Assembly: GCF_018617855.1 (NCBI RefSeq)
Contig: NZ_JACSKY010000003.1
Coordinates: 124,001-188,000, forward strand
Origin: Exiguobacterium qingdaonense
GTDB taxonomy: Bacteria; Bacillota; Bacilli; Exiguobacteriales; Exiguobacteriaceae
Direction: 5' to 3'
Length of the DNA: 64,000 nt
Both the position numbers and the translations under genes were made by a program. The notes beneath the pieces are model-generated. The model was given only the letters and a program-made list of their open reading frames with translations. It had not been told where the DNA came from and did not search any database. Numbering within the stretch: position 1 is the first letter of the stretch; every line of letters starts with the position of its first letter. This document shows, one piece after another, positions 51,568 to 60,850 of the stretch.

Positions 51568-52524
51568 ATGGAATTGTTTTTATTCTTGTTGACGAGTGCT
51601 CCGGTGCTGTTATTTGTGACGGGTGTCGTTGCCGCCGTCGGTAAGTCAAATTTAAAAATTCCTGATTCATTGAACATTACATTAAATATTTATCTATTGA
51701 TTGCGATTGGTTTGAAAGGTGGAATGGGTCTTGCCGCTGTATCGTTCGAAGAGATCGCACTGCCGTTGACGGTGACTCTTGTCATCGGTCTGTTATTACC
51801 GATTCTCGCATTTTTCGTAGGTGGACTATTCAACTTTTCTTTCCATGAACGGATTGCGATGGCCGCGACGTTTGGCTCGGTTTCACTCGTTACGTATGTG
51901 GCCGCGTCGACACAGCTCGAGCGACTCGGGATTGCGTACGAACCGTTCATGACGACGTTGGTCGTCGTCTTAGAAATCCCGGGGTTGATTGTGGCGTTAC
52001 TGCTGTACAATCAGACACAGGTGATGGGGATCACGGCCACTTCAGGAAAAGCAAACTCATTTTCTGTCATTCGGGATAGTTTGTTCTCTAAAAGTATTCT
52101 TTTAATGATTGCGGGTCTTGTCGTCGGTCTCGTGACACCTGATGCGACGCCACTAAAACCATTTTTTGTAGACCTGTTCCCAGGCGTCTTGCTTCTCTTT
52201 TTATTAGGTTTAGGGGTAAAAGTTGGGCAACAACTAAGAACGATTCCAACGTATGGACTAAAATTTATTTTGATGGGAACGCTCTTTCCGCTAGTCGGTG
52301 CACTCGTCGGTTATGTGGCGGCGGGGATTGCCGGACTATCTGACGGCGGAACGGTCATATTGATGACACTTGCGGCGAGCGGTTCGTACATCGCAGCTCC
52401 GGCAATGCTACAAGCTTCGGTACCGGAAGCGAAGCCGTCTTTCTATTTGACGCTTTCTTTAGCTGTCACATTCCCGTTCAACTTATTGATTGGGATTCCA
52501 ATGTATATTGCGATTGTCACGTGA
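51568..52524 (+). CDS. SbtA-like sodium-dependent bicarbonate transporter family permease
   Basis: A 318-residue protein with about ten membrane helices. The middle (FGSVSLVTYVAAST) and end (LMTLAASGSYIAAPAMLQASVPEA) carry the two similar substrate-binding loops of the SbtA family, which brings in HCO3- with Na+. Bicarbonate as substrate is inferred from the family. ATG 51568 follows AAAAGGAGG. Transcription has to pass a terminator hairpin in the leader, so regulation by premature termination is likely. No SbtB partner lies next to it. Confidence 0.8.
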   Translation: MELFLFLLTSAPVLLFVTGVVAAVGKSNLKIPDSLNITLNIYLLIAIGLKGGMGLAAVSFEEIALPLTVTLVIGLLLPILAFFVGGLFNFSFHERIAMAATFGSVSLVTYVAASTQLERLGIAYEPFMTTLVVVLEIPGLIVALLLYNQTQVMGITATSGKANSFSVIRDSLFSKSILLMIAGLVVGLVTPDATPLKPFFVDLFPGVLLLFLLGLGVKVGQQLRTIPTYGLKFILMGTLFPLVGALVGYVAAGIAGLSDGGTVILMTLAASGSYIAAPAMLQASVPEAKPSFYLTLSLAVTFPFNLLIGIPMYIAIVT

Positions 52525-52532
52525 AAAAGCAT

Positions 52533-52548
52533 CGACTCGATCGAGTCG
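52533..52548. repeat. 16-bp perfect palindrome
   Basis: CGACTCGATCGAGTCG lies nine bases after the permease stop, just before a stronger hairpin. It may be part of the 3' end structure or a protein site. Confidence 0.4.
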
Positions 52549-52550
52549 GC

Positions 52551-52593
52551 ACAGAACGAACCCGGTCGAAAACATCGTCCGGGTTCGTTCTGT
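52551..52593 (+). terminator. Terminator after the SbtA-like gene
   Basis: ACAGAACGAACCCGG / CCGGGTTCGTTCTGT perfect 15-pair stem, then TTTAGC. Confidence 0.85.
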
Positions 52594-52645
52594 TTAGCGA
52601 ATCAATACAGTCCCTCCTTAATTCCAATCAGCAAACATATCATTA

Positions 52646-52680
52646 AAAACCAGCGCAGGCTAGAGCCTGCGCTGGTTTTA
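52646..52680. terminator. Bidirectional terminator before the repeat protein gene
   Basis: AAAACCAGCGCAGGC / GCCTGCGCTGGTTTT stem around TAGA, with T-runs on both strands; it ends the minus-strand gene at 52695. Confidence 0.92.
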
Positions 52681-52694
52681 TGCGTTCATGCATG

Positions 52695-53447
52695 TCATTG
52701 CTTCACTTTTTGGTCCTCCATACATTTTAGGGCTGCTGTCCAGCTTCCGAATAGGGCGTTGATTGTCGACGTGCTTGGGACATGTCGACCTTCGGCCCAT
52801 TTTCGATAATGAAGGATACTGAAGTGGGGCAATTCGGATTTTGCGAGCTGCAAAGCGTCAATGACGTCTTCCTCATCCCATTTTCGTTTCGGTGGGGCGA
52901 TATCCAAAACAAAAAGAGCGTAACTCCACGAACCGTATTTTCGAGCGATCGTGGCCACTGTCGGATATCCTTTTTCTTGCGCCCATACCGCATAGTGTTG
53001 GGATGTTAGACGTTCCAATGTCTCTGAAGCTTCAATCAACGCTTGAATGATTCGTTCTTCATTGTTTCGGACCGTCGTGGTCTGAAGCTTTGCTTCGCGC
53101 AACGCGTTCGACCATGAGCCGAATCGACTGCTGATGAGCGTCAAGGACGGGGCTTGAGATACTTTTGCCCAGGCGCGATATGTTTGGCTCGTAAAAAGGT
53201 CGAGTTCTTCTGAAGCCTCGATCAGCGCGGTCAAAATATCTTCGTCAGAATAATAGCGATAAAGCATTTTAATCTCTGCCGCTTGAACGGCTTCCCGCCA
53301 AGAACCAAATTTGTAAATCACGGTCGATAGGGAGGGGACGTCTTTGTTTCGGGCCCACAATGTGTACTGTTTTGTGTCGAATTCTTCGAGTTCATTTGCT
53401 GCTTGTTTTAGGCATGAGAGGATCTGTTGCTCTGTCCATCGTTTCAT
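52695..53447 (-). CDS. Four-repeat protein, HNH/homing-endonuclease-associated repeat type (left copy)
   Basis: A 250-residue protein built from four repeats with no indel: FGSW or YGSW at 47-50, 109-112, 171-174 and 233-236, a period of exactly 62. Each unit follows the pattern I..AL..A...L..(T)S..Y..WA.....PS...I...FGSW..AL. The repeats match those found beside HNH homing nucleases, where they are thought to bind DNA, but no nuclease motif is present. ATG 53447 after AAGGAGAG. It is divergent from the polysaccharide operon; a homologue sits at that operon's far end. Confidence 0.8.
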   Translation of the reverse strand: MKRWTEQQILSCLKQAANELEEFDTKQYTLWARNKDVPSLSTVIYKFGSWREAVQAAEIKMLYRYYSDEDILTALIEASEELDLFTSQTYRAWAKVSQAPSLTLISSRFGSWSNALREAKLQTTTVRNNEERIIQALIEASETLERLTSQHYAVWAQEKGYPTVATIARKYGSWSYALFVLDIAPPKRKWDEEDVIDALQLAKSELPHFSILHYRKWAEGRHVPSTSTINALFGSWTAALKCMEDQKVKQ

Positions 53448-53844
53448 CGTGATGTCTCTCCTTTTCAGAAGCAAACTATAGCTTCAAAGGTCGTGGTGTG
53501 GTTAAACAATGATGGTCCTAAAGGAAAGCTAAAACCTGATGTTCAGTGACGTGAGATGACAAATCAGACATTTGAATGTGTGGACTGCTGTGAGACATTG
53601 GCACATCAATAAAATTCCAAAGTGAAATTAATCCAAATGTCCTACCTTATACTTCCCATAATACCCATATAAAATAAAAATATTCACAAACGAAAGGAAA
53701 AATACATTACACATTTGTTAAACCGTTTCATGACGAAATGTCATTCGTATCAAAAAGCTATTCTTTTCTTTTGGATTGTGAATACTGAACGGGTACTTAT
53801 CTAGCATCAACGCGATGCTGACTGGGATGGAAGGTGGTGAAGGA
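53448..53844. other. Intergenic region upstream of the polysaccharide operon
   Basis: About 400 A/T-rich bases without a credible gene. They must hold the promoters of the left repeat-protein gene (a possible -10 TATAGT at 53480-53475) and of the polysaccharide operon. I see TTTCATGACGAAA (dyad of TTTC/GAAA around 53727) and a small hairpin AGCATC-AACGC-GATGCT (53803-53819) just before the ribosome-binding site. No convincing -35/-10 pair was found for the plus strand. Confidence 0.4.
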
Positions 53845-55758
53845 ATGAGTACTCCAACTGTTCGCTCTCTTATTGATCGAAAAAACGCGTTACTCATGTT
53901 GCTCGACCTTATGATTGCTACACTTGCGATTTTTGTGACATTCGATTTATTTTTTGCAAATGATCCGACGGTAACATCTGTACCGCAAGATTTGATCACG
54001 ATCCTCGGACTAAAGGCACTCGTTCTTCTCGTTTTAGGCTGGGTGACACGGGTGTATAGAATCGATTGGCGATACGGATCGATGCGTGAGTTGCAGTTGC
54101 TCGCCATCGTCTTGATTGTGAGCGATACGGTCGTCTTATTCGCTTCGTTTTTGTTATTGGATGCTTTTTCTTATCAAGCAATCTTTATTCAAAGCTTACT
54201 CGCATTTAACGGGATGTTATTTATCCGACTCGTCGCAAGAACACGTTCATTCTTTCAATTTCACGCGCCTGTTGCAAACGGGAAGGCGACGTTGGTCATT
54301 GGGGGAGGCGAATCGGGTCAAAAAATCATTAAGGAGTTAAAAGAACATCGAACGAATGTGCTCCACGTTGTGGGCGTACTAGATGATAACCCGTTGCTTC
54401 ATCGATTGTACATTCATGGAAAACCGGTAATCGGTTCAATCGATTTGTTAGAACGAAAGATTGAAGAACTTAAGATTGAGGTTGTCGTGTTGGCCATCCC
54501 TTCTCTTCCGTATAGAGATCGTGTCCAACTATTGAAACGAATCGAGAAGACAGGAGTTGAGTCACATGCATTGCCGATGCTTTCAGAACTGGCATCAGGA
54601 AAAGTGTCATTGAACGAGATCCGGGAAGTGGCCATTGAAGATTTACTCGGTCGCGAGCCTGTTCAGCTCGACGTTTCTGAAATCTCTCAATCATTGAACG
54701 GATTGACTGTTTTCATATCGGGTGCAGGCGGATCAATCGGTTCTGAACTGTGCCGTCAATTGATTAAGTTTAATCCGGGCAAATTGATTCTGTTTGGACA
54801 TGGTGAAAATAGTATTTATGCCATCGATCGAGAACTTCGTTCACTCGGATCCGATACAGAAATCTGTCCAGTCATAGGGGATGTTCAAGACCGGTCACGG
54901 TTAATGGAAGTATTCGATCAGTATCGCCCAGACGTTGTGTATCACGCGGCAGCTCACAAACATGTACCCCTTATGGAAGAAAATCCGAGGGAAGCGGTAA
55001 AAAACAATATTTATGGGACGAAAAACATGGTCGAAGCAGCTGACTTTTTTGAGGTAGGACGGTTTGTCATGATCTCTACGGACAAGGCGGTCAATCCGAC
55101 GAACGTGATGGGTGCGACGAAACGTGTGGCAGAAATGATTGTTCAACAACAGGCGAGACATAGTGAAACGACATACTCGGTCGTGCGTTTCGGGAACGTC
55201 CTCGGGAGTCGTGGCTCGGTCGTTCCGCTCTTTAAAGAACAGATTCAACGCGGTGGACCGATCACGGTAACGCATCCGGACATGACCCGATATTTTATGA
55301 CGATTCCCGAAGCGAGCCGGCTCGTCATTCAAGCGAGTGTGCGCGCGAGTGGAGGAGAAGTGTTCGTACTCGATATGGGAAATCCCGTAAAAATTGTGGA
55401 TTTGGCCAAACGGATGATCACGTTGAGCGGCTTTACACTTGAACAAATTCCAATTCATTTCAGCGGGATTCGCCCGGGTGAAAAATTGTTCGAGGAACTG
55501 CTTGCCTCGAGCGAGCACACGAACGAACAAGTGTATGAAAAAATATTTGTCGGTTGTACAAGACCTTTCAAATCGGTCGATCCGATTTTGAAAACGATTG
55601 AGAACTTATTGGACCAATCAAATGGACTCACTTCATTCTTATTATTCGTCGCCAACAACGAATTACCAGAAGAAGTGATGGAAAGTATTTTTGCTCCACA
55701 AATTGAGCCAGTTCGGGTTCGGGTCAATGAGTCAGCGCAAAGGAGGAAGTCGTTATGA
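53845..55758 (+). CDS. Membrane UDP-sugar 4,6-dehydratase/epimerase, FlaA1/CapD/EpsC family
   Basis: A 637-residue protein. Four N-terminal helices (about 15-130) anchor it. A first nucleotide-binding domain has VIGGGESGQKIIKEL (about 151-165). The catalytic domain (about 285-600) has ISGAGGSIGSELCRQL, HAAAHKHVPLMEENP and STDKAVNPTNVMGATKR, where Met replaces the usual Tyr of Y-x-x-x-K as in other FlaA1/CapD enzymes. It probably dehydrates UDP-GlcNAc as a first step toward a rare sugar. ATG 53845 follows AAGGTGG. First gene of the locus; four-base overlap with the next. Confidence 0.9.
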   Translation: MSTPTVRSLIDRKNALLMLLDLMIATLAIFVTFDLFFANDPTVTSVPQDLITILGLKALVLLVLGWVTRVYRIDWRYGSMRELQLLAIVLIVSDTVVLFASFLLLDAFSYQAIFIQSLLAFNGMLFIRLVARTRSFFQFHAPVANGKATLVIGGGESGQKIIKELKEHRTNVLHVVGVLDDNPLLHRLYIHGKPVIGSIDLLERKIEELKIEVVVLAIPSLPYRDRVQLLKRIEKTGVESHALPMLSELASGKVSLNEIREVAIEDLLGREPVQLDVSEISQSLNGLTVFISGAGGSIGSELCRQLIKFNPGKLILFGHGENSIYAIDRELRSLGSDTEICPVIGDVQDRSRLMEVFDQYRPDVVYHAAAHKHVPLMEENPREAVKNNIYGTKNMVEAADFFEVGRFVMISTDKAVNPTNVMGATKRVAEMIVQQQARHSETTYSVVRFGNVLGSRGSVVPLFKEQIQRGGPITVTHPDMTRYFMTIPEASRLVIQASVRASGGEVFVLDMGNPVKIVDLAKRMITLSGFTLEQIPIHFSGIRPGEKLFEELLASSEHTNEQVYEKIFVGCTRPFKSVDPILKTIENLLDQSNGLTSFLLFVANNELPEEVMESIFAPQIEPVRVRVNESAQRRKSL

Positions 55759-56783
55759 AGAAAACAGTGCTCGTCACAGGCGTAGCCGGATTCATCGGTT
55801 TTCATTTAGCTCGACGATTGTTGAAAGAAGGGCATCACGTCATCGGGATCGATATCGTCAATGACTACTATGACCCGAGATTGAAAGAATCGAGACTCCA
55901 TGTGTTGACCCATCCCCACTTCAAGCTATATCGTGATGCCCTTGAAAATAAGATGGCCATCACTCGCGTCTTTGAAAAAACACAACCTCACGTCGTGGTC
56001 AATTTGGCGGCACAGGCAGGAGTACGGTATAGCCTAGAGAATCCGGACGCCTACATTCAATCTAACATTGTTGGTTTCTTAAACATTTTGGAGGCTTGTC
56101 GAGCTTATCCGGTAGAGCAGTTGATTTACGCCTCCTCGAGCTCGGTGTACGGATCGAACAAAGCGATGCCGTTCTCCGAACAACATCCAGTCGACCATCC
56201 GCTGTCACTATATGCTGCCTCGAAGAAGGCGAATGAGCTGATGGCCCATACGTACAGTCATTTGTTCGGTCTCAAAACAACCGGATTACGGTTCTTCAGC
56301 GTCTACGGTCCTTGGGGGCGACCGGATATGGCACTTTATAAATTCACCGAGGCGATCATGAATGGCGAGCCGATCGATGTATACAATTACGGCGACATGC
56401 AGCGAGATTTCACATACATCGATGACATCATCGAATCAATCGTCCGACTTATGGATATCGAACCGTTACCGGAAGAAGAGTTTGATTATGAACAACCTCT
56501 GCCTGATCGGAGCGACGTCCCGTTCCGCGTTTATAACATCGGGAATCAACAGCCTGTACCCTTGATGGACTTTATTCGAACAATCGAAGAACGGGTCGGT
56601 AAAAAGGCCATTCTCAAGTTGTTGCCACTTCAAGCAGGAGATGTGCCAGCGAGTTTTGCGGACTCATCTTCCTTGTATGAATCGATTGACTTTCAACCAC
56701 GGACATCGATTCAGGAGGGAGTGAACGCATTCATTGATTGGTATATCGCCTATCATCAAGTGTTAAAGGAGGGGATTGAATAA
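55755..56783 (+). CDS. NAD-dependent nucleotide-sugar epimerase (UDP-glucuronate 4-epimerase-like)
   Basis: A 342-residue extended SDR. VLVTGVAGFIGFHLARRLL is the NAD loop; NLAAQAGVRYSLENP and YASSSSVYGSN follow, and YAASKKANE holds the catalytic Tyr and Lys. The FYSVYGPWGRPDMA-type stretch (here FFSVYGPWGRPDMAL) marks the CapI/LpsL UDP-GlcA or UDP-GlcNAcA 4-epimerase group. It pairs logically with the dehydrogenase four genes on, which would make the uronic acid. Four-base overlap upstream and one-base overlap (TAATG) downstream. Confidence 0.88.
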   Translation: MKKTVLVTGVAGFIGFHLARRLLKEGHHVIGIDIVNDYYDPRLKESRLHVLTHPHFKLYRDALENKMAITRVFEKTQPHVVVNLAAQAGVRYSLENPDAYIQSNIVGFLNILEACRAYPVEQLIYASSSSVYGSNKAMPFSEQHPVDHPLSLYAASKKANELMAHTYSHLFGLKTTGLRFFSVYGPWGRPDMALYKFTEAIMNGEPIDVYNYGDMQRDFTYIDDIIESIVRLMDIEPLPEEEFDYEQPLPDRSDVPFRVYNIGNQQPVPLMDFIRTIEERVGKKAILKLLPLQAGDVPASFADSSSLYESIDFQPRTSIQEGVNAFIDWYIAYHQVLKEGIE

Positions 56784-58126
56784 TGGGGATTTTACAAGAT
56801 CAACTCTATGCACATTCACCGATTCGCCTCCAAAATTGGTTGATTTCTTTATATGGAATCAAATTGTATCGAGAGCGATACGGTCAATACTACGAACAGG
56901 AACTAGAACGACTGAGACGTGACCCGAACGAGGCAGCGCCTGATGCGAGCCTGAAGCATTTGAACGAGTTCTTACAGTTTTGTGCCCAGCACAACGCTTA
57001 TTATAAACGACTATTCAAAGAGCACGGAATCACGTTGCCGCTTGAAAGTTTAGAAGACTTTAAGCGGGTCCCGCCTTTGGAAAAAGAAACGCTTCGCACG
57101 GATGAAACGATTTTCTCTGATCTTCACGCACCTATCATCGGAGTGACCGGAGGAACGACAGGGAAATCCATTCAAGTTCGTTTCACCGAATACGATTATC
57201 AGATTCGAATGGCGCACCTCGATTATTTCAAAGAACAACACGGTTTTTATCGGGGGATGAAACGCGCAAGTTTTACCGGTCGGATGATTTGTCCGCGAAC
57301 TCAAAAGAATGCGGTGTATTGGCGTTACAATGCCCCGATGAAGCAAATGCTATACTCGGCTGTCCATTCAAATCCGATGACGATTCCACACTATATCGAT
57401 TCGCTGAATGAGTTTCGACCGGTTGCACTTGATGGTTCACCGTCAGATATGATTGAAATCGCCAAATACTTGAAGACACACCAAAAGACGTTGGCGTTTC
57501 GACCGATTGCCTTGTTTCCAACCTCGGAGACGCTCACACCATCAGGACGGTCATTGTTAGAAGAGATGTTCCAAGCACCGGTTTATGATCAGTACGCCTC
57601 TTCGGAAGGGGCTCCCATCGTTACCGAATGTGAACATGGAAAGATGCATTTGCGACCTGAGATGGGAATCATCGAGACAGATGATTCTGGAGAAGCATTC
57701 GTTACGAGTTTTACGACGCATGGAACCCCCCTTGTTCGATATCGTATCGGAGATCGCATGACGATCAGTGAAGCAACTTGTTCATGTGGGCGCCGGGACA
57801 CGATTATCGAATCAATTGACGGTCGTCAAATGAACTATGTTGAGACGCCGGAAGGATACAAGGTGTTTGAAGGTGATTTGACAGCGGCTGTCGGGGTGCT
57901 ACCGAACTCGATTATTCAAATTCAGGTGTTACAGCACAAAATTGATGAAATCGAGATGTTATATGTGAAGGATGAGGCGCGCTTTGAGCCTGGACATGAA
58001 GTTGCCCTCCGACAGGAAGTCGAGCGTCTGTTTACGACACGGATGAACGTGTTCTTGAGAGAGGTGAAGAGCATTCAAAAAGAAGGGAACGGAAAGGTGC
58101 GTGTTGTAAAACGGCTCTACACTTAG
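56783..58126 (+). CDS. CapK/PaaK-like adenylate-forming enzyme, copy 1
   Basis: A 447-residue member of the phenylacetate-CoA-ligase-like CapK family found in capsule loci. GVTGGTTGKSIQVRFT (about 117-132) is the phosphate-binding loop, YDQYASSEGAPIVTECEHG the middle adenylation motif, and LVRYRIGDRMTI the late Asp motif; CSCGRRDT is a Cys pair typical of the group. The product is unknown; such enzymes may activate a carboxylate for attachment to sugars. ATG 56783 follows AAAGGAGGGG. It is a close paralogue of the next gene. Confidence 0.85.
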   Translation: MGILQDQLYAHSPIRLQNWLISLYGIKLYRERYGQYYEQELERLRRDPNEAAPDASLKHLNEFLQFCAQHNAYYKRLFKEHGITLPLESLEDFKRVPPLEKETLRTDETIFSDLHAPIIGVTGGTTGKSIQVRFTEYDYQIRMAHLDYFKEQHGFYRGMKRASFTGRMICPRTQKNAVYWRYNAPMKQMLYSAVHSNPMTIPHYIDSLNEFRPVALDGSPSDMIEIAKYLKTHQKTLAFRPIALFPTSETLTPSGRSLLEEMFQAPVYDQYASSEGAPIVTECEHGKMHLRPEMGIIETDDSGEAFVTSFTTHGTPLVRYRIGDRMTISEATCSCGRRDTIIESIDGRQMNYVETPEGYKVFEGDLTAAVGVLPNSIIQIQVLQHKIDEIEMLYVKDEARFEPGHEVALRQEVERLFTTRMNVFLREVKSIQKEGNGKVRVVKRLYT

Positions 58127-58143
58127 CGAGAGGAGACTACACC

Positions 58144-59511
58144 ATGGCAGGGATTGCGCTTCGCGACCTATACATGAAATCACCGATTCTATTGCAGCAA
58201 TGGATGACGACATTATATGGACTGAAACTATGGCAAGAACGGTATGGAGAGGTGTATGAAAGGGAGTTAGTCGTTTTAGCGAATCGTTCGAATGAGAGAG
58301 AGGTCATTGAAGCTGATCAATTGAGCCGACTCAATGCGTTCCTCCAATTTTGTATGGATCATAACATGTACTACCAAGAGTTGTTCAAGGAACACGATAT
58401 CATTCTTCCGTTTGAATCGGTGGAAGATTTGAAACGCATCCCTATTTTGGAGAAGGAAACGTTACGCAAAAATCCAAACATTCACTCGGACATCAAGACA
58501 GACATTTTGGGACGGACCGGTGGAACGACAGGAATGTCTTTAGAAGTACATTTTACAAAAGAAGACTACCAAAAACGGATGGCCCATGTTGACTTCTTCA
58601 AAGCTCAGTATGGCTTTGAAAGAGGAATGAAACGGGCTAGCTTCACCGGTCGAGTCATCTGTGACCCAAATCAAAAGAAGCCGATTTTCTGGCGTTACAA
58701 TCGCCCACTTCGCCAAATGCTCATCTCACTTTACCATGTCAACCCACTGACCATCCCTCATTACATCGACGCATTGAATCAATTCAAACCTGTCGTATTA
58801 GACGGTGCACCATCCGCTATGATTGAAATCGCAAAATACACGAAAGAAAATCGAATCCAACTCGAGTTTCAATTACTCGCGATCTTCCCGACAGCCGAAA
58901 CGATAACCCCTCAAGGAAGGGCACTGTTAGAAGAAGCGTTCCATGCCCCGGTTTATGATCAGTACGCTTCATCGGAAGGCGCCCCGATTTTAACTGAATG
59001 CATCCACGGAAATATGCACCTGCATCACGAAACAGGGGTGATTGAGTCGTATGGTGATCATGATGAGATATTAGTCACAAGTTTCACGACACATGGAACA
59101 CCACTCATCCGTTATCGGATCGGCGATCGAATGAAGATTGGGGAAGGAACATGCCCTTGTGGCCAGGAAGGCACATTCGTCACGTCGATCGAAGGGCGTG
59201 AAAGCAACTACGTGATGACACCGAGCGGGAGAAAGGTATATGAAGGAGACTTGACGACAATCGTTCGCAGTCTACCGAACTCGGTCATTCAGACGCAATA
59301 TCGCCAACGGGACCTGTACCATATTGAAATGAAATATGTACCGGATCTCGAACGCTTCAAACCCGAACATGAAGACACGTTACGACATGAACTTCACCTT
59401 TTATTCGGTCAAGACGTGACCATCACATTGACCCCGGTCCAACATATTCCACGGGGACCGAACGGGAAAATCGTTGTCATTGACAAAACTACATCATTCC
59501 GAAGCTCATAG
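58144..59511 (+). CDS. CapK/PaaK-like adenylate-forming enzyme, copy 2
   Basis: A 455-residue paralogue of the preceding gene, alignable end to end: GRTGGTTGMSLEVHFT, YDQYASSEGAPILTECIHG, LIRYRIGDRMKI and CPCGQEGT occur at matching places. The two copies differ at many other positions, so the duplication is not recent. It may act on a different acyl group or as a partner subunit. It starts 18 bases after copy 1, with GAGAGGAG. Confidence 0.85.
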   Translation: MAGIALRDLYMKSPILLQQWMTTLYGLKLWQERYGEVYERELVVLANRSNEREVIEADQLSRLNAFLQFCMDHNMYYQELFKEHDIILPFESVEDLKRIPILEKETLRKNPNIHSDIKTDILGRTGGTTGMSLEVHFTKEDYQKRMAHVDFFKAQYGFERGMKRASFTGRVICDPNQKKPIFWRYNRPLRQMLISLYHVNPLTIPHYIDALNQFKPVVLDGAPSAMIEIAKYTKENRIQLEFQLLAIFPTAETITPQGRALLEEAFHAPVYDQYASSEGAPILTECIHGNMHLHHETGVIESYGDHDEILVTSFTTHGTPLIRYRIGDRMKIGEGTCPCGQEGTFVTSIEGRESNYVMTPSGRKVYEGDLTTIVRSLPNSVIQTQYRQRDLYHIEMKYVPDLERFKPEHEDTLRHELHLLFGQDVTITLTPVQHIPRGPNGKIVVIDKTTSFRSS

Positions 59512-59524
59512 GAGGCAGATGGAC

Positions 59525-60850
59525 ATGGATAAACTCATCTCAGAATCACGAACAACACGAAAAACCATTGCCAATCGTCACGTTGCCGTTGTCGGATTAG
59601 GATATGTCGGATTACCTGTCGCCGTTGCCTTAGGTGGTGTAGGTGACGTCATCGGAGTAGATATCAATGAAATGCGAATCAATGAGCTCAATCTTCATTT
59701 GGACAGTACACGTGAAGTTGAATCAATCGACCTTGAGCAAGCAGCGGTGCTTTACACGACGGATGTCGCCAAGCTAGAGGAAGCAGACTTCATCATTGTC
59801 GCCGTACCGACGCCGATCAACGATCAAAATCAACCTGATTTAGGTCCGATTTGTAGTGCGACCCGTGCTGTTGGGGCACATTTACGCCCGGGTACAATCG
59901 TCGTGTACGAATCGACCGTCTATCCCGGGCTGACAGAAGAAGAGTGTATCCCTTTACTTGAAAAGACATCAGGTCTAAGAGCCGGAATCGATTTTAAAGT
60001 TGGCTATTCTCCGGAGCGGATTAACCCGGGAGATCGTGAGCATACATTCCGGACAATCAAAAAGGTCGTGGCGGCCGAAGATGAGGAGACGCTCGATGTA
60101 GTGGCGGCCGTCTATGAAACAGTAGTCGATGCGGGTGTCCATCGTGCATCTTCTATTAAAGTGGCTGAGGCTGCCAAAGTCATTGAAAACACACAGCGAG
60201 ACTTAAATATCGCGCTCATGAATGAACTGGCAATCATTTTCGAACGGATGAATATCGACACGCTCGAGGTGCTCGAGGCTGCCGGAACGAAGTGGAACTT
60301 CCTAAACTTCCGACCAGGTCTGGTCGGCGGTCACTGTATCGGTGTCGATCCGTTTTATTTGACGATGAAGTCAGAGATGCTCGGCTATCATCCGGAAGTG
60401 ATTTTAGCAGGACGTCGGATCAACGAGACGATGGGACGATTCGTCGCCACGTCCCTCATCAAAACGATGATTAGTCAAAACATGGCCATTCTCGGATCTC
60501 GTGTAACGGTCATGGGTATGTCCTTCAAAGAAAATGTCAGTGATATTCGAAACTCAAAAGTAGCTTCTTTAATTAAGGAGGTCGAAGAGTTCGGCTTAGA
60601 AGTTCAAGTGTGCGACCCGCTCGTCGACCCTGAAGAAGTACGACGGGAATATGGCATCGAGGTCAAATCATATTGCGAACTAAAACCAGCGGAAGTCATC
60701 ATCTATGCAGTGTCTCACGATGAGTTCGTTCAAGAGGGATGGAAGATTGCAGAGCGTCAACTGAAACTTGGTCGAGGTATCGTCATCGACTTGAAAGGGA
60801 TGCTTGACCGTTCGATGAAGCCGGAGGAGGTGCACTTATGGCGCCTTTAA
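59525..60850 (+). CDS. UDP-N-acetylhexosamine / UDP-glucose 6-dehydrogenase family (WbpA/TviB-like)
   Basis: A 441-residue enzyme that oxidises a nucleotide sugar at C6 to the uronic acid. VAVVGLGYVGLPVAVALG is the NAD site, VAVPTPIN and ESTVYPGLTEE the middle blocks, and GGHCIGVDPFYL holds catalytic Cys271. VMGMSFKENVSDIRNSK is the C-terminal UDP-binding motif. Features such as YSPERINPGD point to the TviB/WbpA subgroup that acts on UDP-GlcNAc. ATG 59525 lies nine bases after AGGAGG. It overlaps the glycosyltransferase gene by 13 bases. Confidence 0.92.
   Translation: MDKLISESRTTRKTIANRHVAVVGLGYVGLPVAVALGGVGDVIGVDINEMRINELNLHLDSTREVESIDLEQAAVLYTTDVAKLEEADFIIVAVPTPINDQNQPDLGPICSATRAVGAHLRPGTIVVYESTVYPGLTEEECIPLLEKTSGLRAGIDFKVGYSPERINPGDREHTFRTIKKVVAAEDEETLDVVAAVYETVVDAGVHRASSIKVAEAAKVIENTQRDLNIALMNELAIIFERMNIDTLEVLEAAGTKWNFLNFRPGLVGGHCIGVDPFYLTMKSEMLGYHPEVILAGRRINETMGRFVATSLIKTMISQNMAILGSRVTVMGMSFKENVSDIRNSKVASLIKEVEEFGLEVQVCDPLVDPEEVRREYGIEVKSYCELKPAEVIIYAVSHDEFVQEGWKIAERQLKLGRGIVIDLKGMLDRSMKPEEVHLWRL

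Noticed and set aside
53723-53740. cre site near the polysaccharide promoter (TGTTAAACCGTTTCA)
   Set aside because: The TG and CA half-sites are one base out of register with the CG core, so it does not fit the CcpA consensus.
54901-55530. 209-codon minus-strand frame opposite the FlaA1-like gene
   Set aside because: Lies wholly inside a gene with strong family motifs; its translation looks like a reverse-strand shadow rich in Arg, His and Phe.
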